A stretch of 64,000 bases of DNA, from contig CAXXPK010000003.1 in the NCBI GenBank assembly GCA_963678075.2, positions 682,001-746,000 of the forward strand. Reading direction: 5' to 3'. Under the pieces are notes generated by a model that saw only the letters and a program-made list of their open reading frames with translations, ran no database searches and was not told the DNA's origin. Positions 56,992 through 64,000 of this stretch are shown here, in pieces. Position numbers and translations under genes: made by a program. Position 1 is the stretch's first letter; every line of letters starts with the position of its first letter. This stretch comes from Oleispirillum sp963678075. GTDB lineage: Bacteria; Pseudomonadota; Alphaproteobacteria; Rhodospirillales; Rhodospirillaceae.

Positions 56992-57844
56992 ATGGCCGGG
57001 GACGAGAGATCGCGAAAACCGGAAGGAGCCATGCCCCGTGGGGGCTGGGCGCTGGGATTCGTCAGTCTGCTGATGGATGCCTCGTCCGAAATGATCCATA
57101 GCCTGCTGCCGGTGTTTCTGGTTTCGGTGCTGGGGGGAGGCGCGTTGTCGGCGGGCATCGTCGAGGGCGTGGCCGAGGCCACTGCCGCGATCACCAAGGT
57201 CTTTTCCGGGGTCCTGAGCGACCGTTTGGGGCGCCGCAAGCCGTTGGTGCTGTTCGGTTATGGCTTGGTGGCGTTGACCAAGCCGGTGTTCGCCCTGGCC
57301 TCCACGGTGGGCTGGGTGGTGGCCGCCCGTTTCGCGGACCGTTTGGGCAAGGGGATTCGGGGGGGGGCGCCGCGCGACGCCCTGGTCGCGGATTTGACGC
57401 CGCCGCGCCTGCGGGGGGGGGGCGTTTGGGTTGCGTCAGACCCTGGATACGGTGGGGGCGTTCGCTGGGCCGTTGATCGCGATCCTGGTGATGGGCGTTT
57501 CCGGCGATGATTTCCGGCTGGTGTTCTGGGTCGCGGCGATTCCGGCGATCTTGGCGGTGCTGCTGATCGTTTTCGGCATCCGCGAGCCCGTCATTCACCG
57601 GGCGGACACCGCGCGTCGTTTGTCGTGGGCGGAGGTCAAGGTCTTTCCCCGCGCCTTCTGGGTGGTGGTCGGGATCGCCGCCCTGATGACGCTGGCGCGT
57701 TTCAGCGAGGGTTTCTTGCTGCTGCGGGCGCAGTCGGTGGGGTTGCGGATGGCCCTGGTGCCGCTGGTCTTCATCGCGATGAACGTGGTCTATGCCGCCA
57801 GTTCCTATCCGGTCGGCTGGTTGTCCGATCGGGTCGGGCGGTGA
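56992..57844 (+). pseudogene. MFS transporter, frameshifted and C-terminally truncated
   Basis: The start ATG 56992 follows AGGAGGGG. The first frame encodes the N-terminal half of a major facilitator (SLLMDASSEMIHSLLPVFLV, VLSDRLGRRKPLVLFGYGLV). A ten-G run at about 57412-57422 breaks the frame; the second frame continues (FGLRQTLDTVGAFAGPLIAI) and ends with SSYPVGWLSDRVGR and a stop. About 100 residues with the last three or four helices are missing. It directly precedes the rpsD promoter, so a deletion may have removed its 3' end. Confidence 0.7.
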
Positions 57845-57859
57845 GCCGCGCCTTTCGCC

Positions 57860-57887
57860 TTGACATCCGGGTTTTCGCCGCTATGTT
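57860..57887 (+). promoter_or_regulatory. Sigma-70 promoter of rpsD
   Basis: TTGACA (57860-57865) and TATGTT (57882-57887) are separated by 16 bases, about 120 bases upstream of rpsD. The leader between promoter and gene shows no other gene and could hold the S4 autoregulatory structure, which I cannot verify. Confidence 0.65.
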
Positions 57888-58004
57888 TGCGACCTCACTT
57901 CCGGGAACGCGGGCCGGAGGCGCGTTTGCGTCTTCTCTGGCCACGCTGGTGCATGCACCGGCCTACCGGGACAACAAAACTGATAAATTCAGTAAGGACA
58001 TCAA

Positions 58005-58619
58005 ATGTCGAAACGTCATGCCTGCAAATACAAGATTGATCGCCGCTTGGGCGTCAATCTGTGGGGTCGTGCCAAGAGCCCGATCAACAAGCGAGAATAC
58101 GGCCCGGGCCAGCATGGTCAGCGCCGCCGCAAGCCCACCGACTTCGGCACCCAGTTGATGGCGAAGCAGAAGCTGAAGGGCTATTACGCCAACATTTCGG
58201 AACGTCAGTTCCACCGCCATTACGACGAGGCCTCTCGTCGTCAGGGCGACACCGGCGAGAACCTGATTTCGCTGCTGGAAAGCCGCCTGGATGCCGTGGT
58301 CTATCGCATGAAGTTCGTGCCGACCATGTTCGCCTCGCGTCAGGTGATCAACCATGGCCACGTCAAGGTCAACGGTCACCGCGTCAACATCTCCTCCTAT
58401 CGGGTGCGGCCGGGCGACGTCGTCGAAATTCGCGATGCCTCGAAGCAGATGGCGCTGATTCTGGAAGCCATCGAATCCGGCGAACGCGAGATTCCGGACT
58501 ACATCGATGTCGATCACAAGGCGATGCGCGGCACCTATATCCGCTTGCCGAAGCTGGCCGACGTGCCGTATCCGGTGTCGATGGAACCGAATCTGGTGGT
58601 CGAATTCTACAGCCGTTAA
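58005..58619 (+). CDS. rpsD: 30S ribosomal protein S4
   Basis: This 204-residue protein is one of the primary 16S rRNA binders of the small subunit. The N-terminus MSKRHACKYKIDRRLGVNLW, the S4/Hsp domain (RLDAVVYRMKFVPTMFASRQ, INHGHVKVNGHRVNISSYRV) and the C-terminal IRLPKLADVPYPVSMEPNLV are characteristic. It stands alone with its own promoter and terminator, as is common in alphaproteobacteria. Confidence 0.97.
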   Translation: MSKRHACKYKIDRRLGVNLWGRAKSPINKREYGPGQHGQRRRKPTDFGTQLMAKQKLKGYYANISERQFHRHYDEASRRQGDTGENLISLLESRLDAVVYRMKFVPTMFASRQVINHGHVKVNGHRVNISSYRVRPGDVVEIRDASKQMALILEAIESGEREIPDYIDVDHKAMRGTYIRLPKLADVPYPVSMEPNLVVEFYSR

Positions 58620-58641
58620 TCGGCGCCTCGATCCCGACAAT

Positions 58642-58680
58642 AAAAAACGCGCGGCCTGGTGCCGCGCGTTTTTGCTTTTT
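58642..58680 (+). terminator. Rho-independent terminator after rpsD
   Basis: AAAAACGCGCGGC (58643-58655) and GCCGCGCGTTTTT (58661-58673) form a perfect 13-base stem with a five-base loop, followed by a T-rich tract. It lies 23 bases after the rpsD stop. Confidence 0.95.
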
Positions 58681-58785
58681 CCGGTTATTCTTGACCTCGG
58701 GTGGAATTGTGACGGTGGCCACTTGCAATTCCGTCGCGGCGGGAGGATGTTTCCGGGTATCTGGTTTGTCACAAGGCAGACACTC

Positions 58786-59964
58786 ATGACACCCGTATTG
58801 GGGGAGAATCCGCCGTTTCCGCCGGGAGCGGACGGCGCCGACGAACCCCCAAGTTTGCGGCCGGCGACGCCGGCCGATCTTGACGCTTTGATCGCCCTGG
58901 AAGACCGGGCCTTCAGCGGCGACCGCCTGTTGCGGCGCAGCTTCCGGCGGTTCATCGGGCTGGGCCGCGCCAGCCTTTTGGTGTTGGCGGCAAGCGGCGT
59001 TGTTCTGGGCTATGCCCTGGTGGTCTATCGCAGCGGCACCGCCTTGGCGCGGCTGTATTCGATCGCGGTCGATCTGGCGTACGCCGGTCGCGGTTTGGGC
59101 GCGCGGTTGCTGGCGGCGGCGGAGCATGTCGCCTTCGATCGCGGTTCGGCGGTAATGCGGCTGGAATCGCGCCCCGACAACGTCGCCGCGATTGCCCTTT
59201 ACAAGCGTCACGGTTATCGCCAGTTCGGTCAATTCGTCGATTATTACGAAGACCATGCTGCCGCCCTGCGCTTTCAGAAGTGGCTGTCGGCGGAGCCGCC
59301 GCGCGTCGTTCACGATGGGCGCGGCGATGTTCCCTATTACCCGCAAACCACCGAGTTCACTTGCGGCCCGGCGTCGATGATGATGGCGATGGCCGCCTTC
59401 GACCCCGGCTTGGTTCTCGACCGGAGGCTGGAGCTTCGCCTGTGGCGGGAGGCGACGACCATCTTCATGGCCGCAGGGCTGGGCGGTTGCGAGCCGATGG
59501 GCATGGCGGTGGCGTTGGCCCGCCATGGCTTCAAGGCGGAGGTCTTCGTCAACACCCGCCAGTTCCTGTTTCTGGACTCGGTGCGCGACCCGGAAAAACG
59601 GGCGGTGATGGTGGTGGCGCAGGAAGATTTTCGCGATCAGGCAAAGGCCTTGGGGGCTGCCGTTCACAAGCGGTCGTTGAGCGGGCTGGCCCTGCGCGAT
59701 GCCCTGGACGCGGGCGCCGTGGTCCTGGTTCTGGTCAGCCAGTACCGCATGTTGCAAACCCGCGCCCCGCACTGGGTGGCGGCCTTTGCCCACGATGAGC
59801 GGCGGATCTTCATCCATGACCCGTGGTTCGACGCCGACGACCACGAAACACCGATGGCGGCCGCGGCGCTGCCCATACCGGAAGACGAGTTCGATCGCAT
59901 GGCCTGCCACGGTAAGTCCCGTCTGCGCACCGCGATCGTGATCAGGGGAAGAAAGGTACGATGA
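58786..59964 (+). CDS. GNAT acetyltransferase fused to peptidase C39-like domain
   Basis: This 392-residue cytosolic protein starts at ATG 58786 (MTPVLGENPPFPPGADGADE). Residues 20-160 are a RimI-like N-acetyltransferase (YAGRGLGARLLAAAEHVAF with the acetyl-CoA loop, and ALYKRHGYRQFGQFVDYYED). Residues 175-385 are a C39-like cysteine protease domain with Cys in YPQTTEFTCGPASMMMAMAA and His/Asp in APHWVAAFAHDERRIFIHDP. The stop overlaps the RimK-like gene as ATGA. This pair is widespread in proteobacteria; a role in peptide modification is plausible but not proven. Confidence 0.82.
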   Translation: MTPVLGENPPFPPGADGADEPPSLRPATPADLDALIALEDRAFSGDRLLRRSFRRFIGLGRASLLVLAASGVVLGYALVVYRSGTALARLYSIAVDLAYAGRGLGARLLAAAEHVAFDRGSAVMRLESRPDNVAAIALYKRHGYRQFGQFVDYYEDHAAALRFQKWLSAEPPRVVHDGRGDVPYYPQTTEFTCGPASMMMAMAAFDPGLVLDRRLELRLWREATTIFMAAGLGGCEPMGMAVALARHGFKAEVFVNTRQFLFLDSVRDPEKRAVMVVAQEDFRDQAKALGAAVHKRSLSGLALRDALDAGAVVLVLVSQYRMLQTRAPHWVAAFAHDERRIFIHDPWFDADDHETPMAAAALPIPEDEFDRMACHGKSRLRTAIVIRGRKVR

Positions 59965-61166
59965 CAGACTGGATCATCCTGGTGGATTCCTCCCGCGACG
60001 TGGCGCAGGCCGATACGCCGCACAAGGTGCTGACGGTGCGCGATTATCTGGCGCGGCCGCAATTGTTCCGCAGCCACCGCCCGACCATCATCAACCTGTC
60101 GCGCAACACCCACCACCAAAGCGCCGGGTACTATGCCTCGTTGCTGGCGGGGGCGCGCGGGCATCGCGTCATGCCCTTGGTGCAGACGATGCTGGAACTG
60201 AGCCGCAAGGAGCTTTACCGCGATTCCCTGCCGGACCTGGAGGATAAGCTCAACCGCTGTCTGAAGGGCCGCGACGACGTGCCCTGCGGTCCCTTGCGCG
60301 TCTTCATCGCCTTCGGCCGAACCGAGTTTCCCGGCCTGGATGCCTTCGCGCTACTGCTGGTCGATTGGTTCCGCAGTCCGCTTCTGGAAGTCACCGTCGA
60401 GGATGGTCCGTGGCGCTCGATCGAGCGTATCCGCACCTTGTCCATCCACCGGTTGACGCCGGAACAGAAGCTCTTCGCCATGGAGTCGATGGAACACCAG
60501 ATCCGCCGTCGTTGGCAGGTGGCCAAGGGTAAGACGCCGTCGCGCTATTCCCTGGCGGTGTTGCACAACCCGCGCGAGGCATTGCCGCCGTCCAAGAAAT
60601 CGTCTCTGGAACGGCTGGCGGTGGTGGCCCGCCGCCTGGGGATGGAGGTCGATCCCATCGAAAAGGGCGATCTGGCCCGTCTGGCCGAGTACGATGCCCT
60701 GTTCATCCGCGAGACCACGTCCATCGATAACCACACCTACCGCTTCGCTCGCCGCGCCTCGTTGGAGAGTCTGGCCGCCGATCTGTTCGTCGATACCGAC
60801 CTTCTGCTGGCGCAGGAATTCATGCCCACCGAACACGACTGGCGGGTCGGGGTTCTGGGCGGCGAGGTGCTGTTCGCCTGCCAGTACCTGATGGCGCACA
60901 ATCACTGGCAGATCATCAAGCACACCACCGACGGCCGATCGGTGGAGGGCAGCTATTGTTGCGTCGCGGTCGAGGACGCGCCGCCCGAGGTGATTCAGAC
61001 CGCAGTCAAGGCGGCGCGCCTGATCGGCAATGGTTTGTACGGCGTCGATCTGAAGCAGAACGCGCAGGGTGTTCACGTTATCGAAATCAACGACAATCCC
61101 AACCTCGATTCGAACATCGAGGGCGCTGTGATCAAGGACGAGATGTGGACGCGGTTGGTGCAGTAG
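59961..61166 (+). CDS. RimK-like ATP-grasp protein with an apparent internal deletion
   Basis: This 401-residue protein has a RimK-like N-terminal domain (WIILVDSSRDVAQADTPHKV, INLSRNTHHQSAGYYASLLA) and a C-terminal ATP-grasp half (LLAQEFMPTEHDWRVGVLGG, VIEINDNPNLDSNIEGAVIK with metal-binding Glu and Asn). Relatives are about 480 residues. Between FIRETTSIDNHTYRFARRA and SLESLAADLFVDTDLLL the expected 75-80 residues, including the first ATP-binding Lys and glycine-rich loop, are absent without breaking the frame. Such a protein should not bind ATP normally. It is translationally coupled to the GNAT-C39 gene. Confidence 0.75.
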   Translation: MTDWIILVDSSRDVAQADTPHKVLTVRDYLARPQLFRSHRPTIINLSRNTHHQSAGYYASLLAGARGHRVMPLVQTMLELSRKELYRDSLPDLEDKLNRCLKGRDDVPCGPLRVFIAFGRTEFPGLDAFALLLVDWFRSPLLEVTVEDGPWRSIERIRTLSIHRLTPEQKLFAMESMEHQIRRRWQVAKGKTPSRYSLAVLHNPREALPPSKKSSLERLAVVARRLGMEVDPIEKGDLARLAEYDALFIRETTSIDNHTYRFARRASLESLAADLFVDTDLLLAQEFMPTEHDWRVGVLGGEVLFACQYLMAHNHWQIIKHTTDGRSVEGSYCCVAVEDAPPEVIQTAVKAARLIGNGLYGVDLKQNAQGVHVIEINDNPNLDSNIEGAVIKDEMWTRLVQ

Positions 61167-61200
61167 TTCATCGCCTGCCTGGACGAACGGTGAGTCGCCT

Positions 61201-61671
61201 TCATCCTCCCGCCATTTCCGCCTTCAGTCGCTCGACATAGGCCAAGCGTTCGCCCTGGGCCGCGACGATCGCGTCGCTGGGCTGAAAGACCTCTTTCGAT
61301 CCGTCCCATTCGGTGATCGGGGTCGCCAGCTTTTGCCGTTGGCGGTCCAGCGAATTGCCCGGCGAATGGTGGATCAGAACCGTCTCGTCCGGCAGGGCGC
61401 GGCCCCGCGCCAGGGACTCCAGAACGATGCGATAGAAGCTGTCCTCGGTTCCCATTCGCGTGAAGTCCGGGTGTTCTGGGAAGCCCTTGGCGATCTCGTG
61501 CCAGACGCAGCCGATGTCGCGGTTGTCCAGAAGCGCCCGGATGCAGACCCCCAGGTGCGGCGGCAGGAATCCGTCGTCGGCGTCCAGAAAGGCGATCAGC
61601 GGCGCGGTGGCGTGGCGGACCTCGGCGAAGCGGCGGGCGGATGGTTCGAGAGTAGGGGGAAAAAGTTAAGG
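61201..61671 (-). pseudogene. C-terminal fragment of a family 2 glycosyltransferase-like protein
   Basis: The open frame lacks a start codon and is closed upstream by an in-frame TAA near 61670. It begins within SARRFAEVRHATAPLIAFLD, followed by ADDGFLPPHLGVCIRALL, which is the DxD region of a GT2 enzyme. The part with the nucleotide-binding strand is missing. An internal ATG at 61455 could yield an 84-residue peptide without the DxD motif. It is a truncated relic. Confidence 0.6.
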
Positions 61672-61757
61672 CGCGGTGTTCGAGATTATGTCAAAATTGC
61701 GGCACGCCGGGCCGTACCCGCGGCCTCCCTTGTCCTTACCCCAAGAAGCGCTGCCCG

Positions 61758-62384
61758 ATGACGACGATTCGCCCCTCTGAATGCCCGACCGGCCCGCGCG
61801 ACGCCTTCGATCTGTTGTTGGATGCGGTGCGCGCGGTGCTGTCCCGACCGCTGTGGCTGTTGTGCACCGCGCTGTTTCCGTTTCTGGCGGTGCGCGGCAT
61901 CGCTTTGGCGTGCATCCTGCTGGCGTTGCTGATGGGGGCGGTCGCCGTGGTCGCGGGCTTGCTGGATTTTGCCGCCGAGGCCTGGACCGGCGATGCGCTG
62001 ACCGGTTTGGAAGCACAAGGTCTGGTGACGGTCGCGACCGGTCTGGTGGTCATTCCCACGTTGGTGTTGGGCGGTTTGCGGCCGTTGATGTCCGTCGCCG
62101 TCACCGCCGCCGACTGGCCGATCGGCTATGCCGAGGCGCTGACCTTGACGGCACGGCGTGGCCCTTGGTTGTCTGGCCTGGGGGTGAGTTTTCTGTGTGT
62201 GTTTCTGCTGGTGATGCAGTCCCTGGACGGCATCGTGGACATGGTCGATGGGCCGATCGGCGGGTTGGCCGGAACTTGGCGAGGGTTCGAAACCGGCTTG
62301 ACCGTGGTCCTGATCGCGTTCTGCGGCCATGCCCTCGGGCGGGTGCTGCGGAATTTACGCGATGGCATCCCCGCCGAAAGTTAA
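61758..62384 (+). CDS. Integral membrane protein of unknown function
   Basis: This 208-residue protein has about five hydrophobic segments, including LWLLCTALFPFLAVRGIALA, ACILLALLMGAVAVVAGLLD, LVTVATGLVVIPTLVLGGLR and LSGLGVSFLCVFLLVMQSLD. It starts at ATG 61758. It has no recognised motif. Its end overlaps the convergent glutaredoxin gene by four bases. Confidence 0.7.
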   Translation: MTTIRPSECPTGPRDAFDLLLDAVRAVLSRPLWLLCTALFPFLAVRGIALACILLALLMGAVAVVAGLLDFAAEAWTGDALTGLEAQGLVTVATGLVVIPTLVLGGLRPLMSVAVTAADWPIGYAEALTLTARRGPWLSGLGVSFLCVFLLVMQSLDGIVDMVDGPIGGLAGTWRGFETGLTVVLIAFCGHALGRVLRNLRDGIPAES

Positions 62385-62722
62385 GGCAGCGGACGGGCCG
62401 CGATCTCGGCGGCGTCGAACAGGGCCTTGATCTCGCCGGAGCGGGCGAGGTCGCGGATCGCGGTGCCGCCGCCCGCGAACTTGCCCCGTATGTAAAGGTG
62501 CGGCAACTCGGTGCACTGGCTGAATTCCCGAATCGCGTCCCGGACCTCGGGGTCGTCGTTCAGGTTGACGCAGCGATAGGCCACCCCCATCAGGTCGAGG
62601 CTTTGGGCGACGGCGGCGGCATGGGTGGACAGCGGGAACATCGGCGTGCCTTCCATGTACAGCACCACCGGGTTGCTTTCGATGTCCTTGCGGATGCGCG
62701 TGGTGGCCGGGGATTCGTCCAT
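62381..62722 (-). CDS. Grx4-type monothiol glutaredoxin homologue lacking the CGFS cysteine
   Basis: This 113-residue protein is clearly of the Grx4/GrxD family (NPVVLYMEGTPMFP, CVNLNDDPEVRDAIREFS, LPHLYIRGKFAGGGTAIRDL). The active site CGFS that should follow TPMFPx reads STHA (residues 32-35), so the iron-sulfur-ligating and thiol-exchanging Cys is a Ser. The glutathione-binding GGCD reads GGGT. It cannot bind a [2Fe-2S] cluster the usual way and may act as a protein-binding scaffold. The start ATG is at 62720-62722. Confidence 0.88.
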   Translation of the reverse strand: MDESPATTRIRKDIESNPVVLYMEGTPMFPLSTHAAAVAQSLDLMGVAYRCVNLNDDPEVRDAIREFSQCTELPHLYIRGKFAGGGTAIRDLARSGEIKALFDAAEIAARPLP

Positions 62723-62742
62723 GGCGGTGTGTCCTTTCTTCC

Positions 62743-63708
62743 TTAGCGGATGCGCAGGCCGACGCGAGCCAGCAGGTCGCGTGGAACAGAGTAAATCGCC
62801 AACCCCGCCCAAATACAAGAGAACGCCCACAGTTTGGTGGAGGAAAAGGGTTCGCCGTAGATCAGGGTGGCCAGCAGAAACTGACCGGTGGGGGCGACGT
62901 ATTGCATCAGTCCCATGGTGGACAGTCGCACCCGCCGCACCGCGAAGCCGAACAACACCAGCGGGATCGCGGTGATCGGCCCGGCGAGCACCAGGAGCCA
63001 ATCGTGGGCGACATCCCCCCGGGCGAAGTGTCCGACTCCCTGGTGGGCAAGCCACAGCAGATACCCTAGCGCCACCGGGCCGATGATCAGGCTTTCGACG
63101 AACATGCCGCTGGCGCCGTCCACCGGGATGGTCTTGCGCAGCAAACCGTAGGTGGCGAAGGTCAGACCCAGACTGACCGTGATCAGCGGCACCTCGCCCG
63201 CGCCGACCATCAGAACCCCCACCCCGGCTACCGCGAAGCCGATCGCCACCACCTGACGCGGGGTCAGGGTTTCGCGCAGGAACAGAAAGCCGAACAGCAC
63301 GTTGAACAGGGTGTTGATGTAGTACCCCATGCTTGCCTGCAACAGCTGTCCGGAAGCGACGGAATGGATATAGATCAACCAGTTGAGGGTGATCAAAAGG
63401 GCGGTGACGATCAGGGTCAGAAGGCAGCGGCGGTCGCGGACCGCGGTCAGAACCGCTTGGCCGCCGCGCAGCAATCCGACCAGCAGGACCAGGGTCAGCA
63501 CGCTCCAGACGATGCGGTGCGCCAGAACCTCCAGCGGCGGCAGGTCGGCCAGCAGCTTCAGATAGACGGGCAGCAGGCCGCCCCAGAACAGATGGGTGGC
63601 CAACCCTGCCGCCATCCCCGCCCGCCGGGCGGATTCGGGGATTTCGGGGGGGGGGAAGGGCGTCGATGACGACACGATCGGGTCTTTCGGGTGGCGCGCG
63701 GCGAACAT
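62743..63708 (-). CDS. rarD: EamA-family transporter RarD
   Basis: This 321-residue inner-membrane protein has ten hydrophobic segments and belongs to the drug/metabolite transporter superfamily, RarD branch (HLFWGGLLPVYLKLLADLPP, HRIVWSVLTLVLLVGLLRGG, ASMGYYINTLFNVLFGFLFL, MGLMQYVAPTGQFLLATLIY). The start ATG 63706-63708 is the best guess; a later ATG (MAAGLATHLFWGG) is possible. The substrate is unknown. It lies between purL and the glutaredoxin-like gene on the same strand. Confidence 0.9.
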   Translation of the reverse strand: MFAARHPKDPIVSSSTPFPPPEIPESARRAGMAAGLATHLFWGGLLPVYLKLLADLPPLEVLAHRIVWSVLTLVLLVGLLRGGQAVLTAVRDRRCLLTLIVTALLITLNWLIYIHSVASGQLLQASMGYYINTLFNVLFGFLFLRETLTPRQVVAIGFAVAGVGVLMVGAGEVPLITVSLGLTFATYGLLRKTIPVDGASGMFVESLIIGPVALGYLLWLAHQGVGHFARGDVAHDWLLVLAGPITAIPLVLFGFAVRRVRLSTMGLMQYVAPTGQFLLATLIYGEPFSSTKLWAFSCIWAGLAIYSVPRDLLARVGLRIR

Positions 63709-63737
63709 TCGCGGCGGTGGCCGGACCAATCCATGGG

Positions 63738-63769
63738 GTGGCGCGGATGCCAAGCGTGATCCGCGCCAC
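63738..63769. terminator. Strong hairpin between purL and rarD
   Basis: GTGGCGCGGAT (63738-63748) and ATCCGCGCCAC (63759-63769) form a perfect 11-base stem with a ten-base loop, starting 13 bases after the purL stop. No T-run follows on the minus strand, so it may be an mRNA-stabilising or Rho-assisted terminator structure. Confidence 0.5.
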
Positions 63770-63781
63770 GGTGGTTGCCGG

Positions 63782-64000
63782 TTAGCTCATGTAGTTGGGA
63801 AACCATCCCTGATGCGCCGCCGTCAAGGCCGACAGGGACACCGTGTCGCCGTTGACGGCGATCGTGTCGCCGCCGGTGATGCCCAGGCGCCGTGCCGGAA
63901 CCTTCGCCGTCGCCGCCGCCGCCAGAAGAGCGGTTGCGTCGGCCTCGGTGACCGCCAGCACATAGCGGCCCTGGTCCTCGCCGAACAGCTTGGCGTGCAG
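63782..64000 (-). CDS. purL: Phosphoribosylformylglycinamidine synthase subunit PurL, C-terminal end
   Basis: The last 72 codons of a minus-strand gene run off the right edge of the window. The translation LHAKLFGEDQGRYVLAVTEA and ITGGDTIAVNGDTVSLSALT, ending in WFPNYMS, matches the C-terminus of PurL, the FGAM synthase of purine biosynthesis. In many alphaproteobacteria purL lies near a monothiol glutaredoxin gene, which is also seen here at 62381. Confidence 0.88.
   Translation of the reverse strand: MHAKLFGEDQGRYVLAVTEADATALLAAAATAKVPARRLGITGGDTIAVNGDTVSLSALTAAHQGWFPNYMS

Overview
The window is GC-rich (about two thirds G+C by eye), densely packed DNA from an alphaproteobacterium, most likely Rhodospirillales. 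This rests on family resemblance of cimA, nadE, gltX, cysS, aroF class II, the hydrogenase-4-like operon and the peptidase C39/RimK pair; the species is not identifiable from the sequence. No rRNA, tRNA or CRISPR array was seen, and no gene-free stretch exceeds about 300 bases.

Layout. 1-563: right end of an IS5-family element. 564-5433 (minus): remnant of an aryl-polyene-type biosynthesis cluster (glycosyltransferase, dehydratase fragment, acyl-ACP ligase, COG4648 membrane protein, two ACPs, acyltransferase, KS-like protein, lipoprotein), eroded by several one-base frameshifts and cut by the IS. 5507-12895 (minus): hydrogenase-4/complex-I-like membrane operon with a small XRE regulator at its head; the large subunit lacks normal Ni-Fe ligand spacing. 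13141-14118: purC with promoter and terminator. 14181-17324: a DUF134-regulator operon with two ferredoxin-MinD ATPases and two dinitrogenase-cofactor (DIM/NifX-like) domains, preceded by twin palindromic operators. 17429-34071: the most striking region, an apparent single transcription unit joining SrfA/SrfB/SrfC proteins to relatives of the T6SS threonine-phosphorylation module (kinase-less PpkA VWA protein, TagT, TagS, TagR, TagQ-like lipoprotein), with no T6SS structural gene present. A trypsin-like periplasmic protease faces it. 35073-41106: decayed genes (a small protein with an internal stop, a GH4 glycosidase, an RTX adhesin and its type I secretion ABC transporter) around an intact MotA/ZorA-like proton-channel gene. 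41177-64000: mostly housekeeping (ppnP, aroF, pncB, nadE, gltX, cysS, cimA, trmJ-bluB fusion, rpsD, a GNAT-C39/RimK pair, a Cys-less monothiol glutaredoxin, rarD, the end of purL), interspersed with a broken response-regulator/GGDEF/EAL gene, a truncated MFS gene and a glycosyltransferase fragment.

How the parts may work together. The Srf-Tag locus encodes an actin/Hsp70-like ATPase (SrfB), a P-loop NTPase (SrfC), two single-pass SrfA-like proteins (one with a VWA domain), a secreted VWA protein, a LolCDE-like ABC pair, a secreted FGE-fold pseudo-enzyme and two coiled-coil lipoproteins. This looks like an envelope-spanning sensing or assembly machine (inference). The DUF134 operon resembles the 'orange protein' type of operon of anaerobes. 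The hydrogenase-like complex is probably an Ehr-type ion-pumping complex rather than a hydrogenase.

Caveat. At least fourteen reading-frame breaks and several clean internal deletions occur, many at G or C runs. Some may be sequencing or assembly errors rather than biology. Start codons, membrane segments and family calls come from reading the sequence only; no database search was possible.
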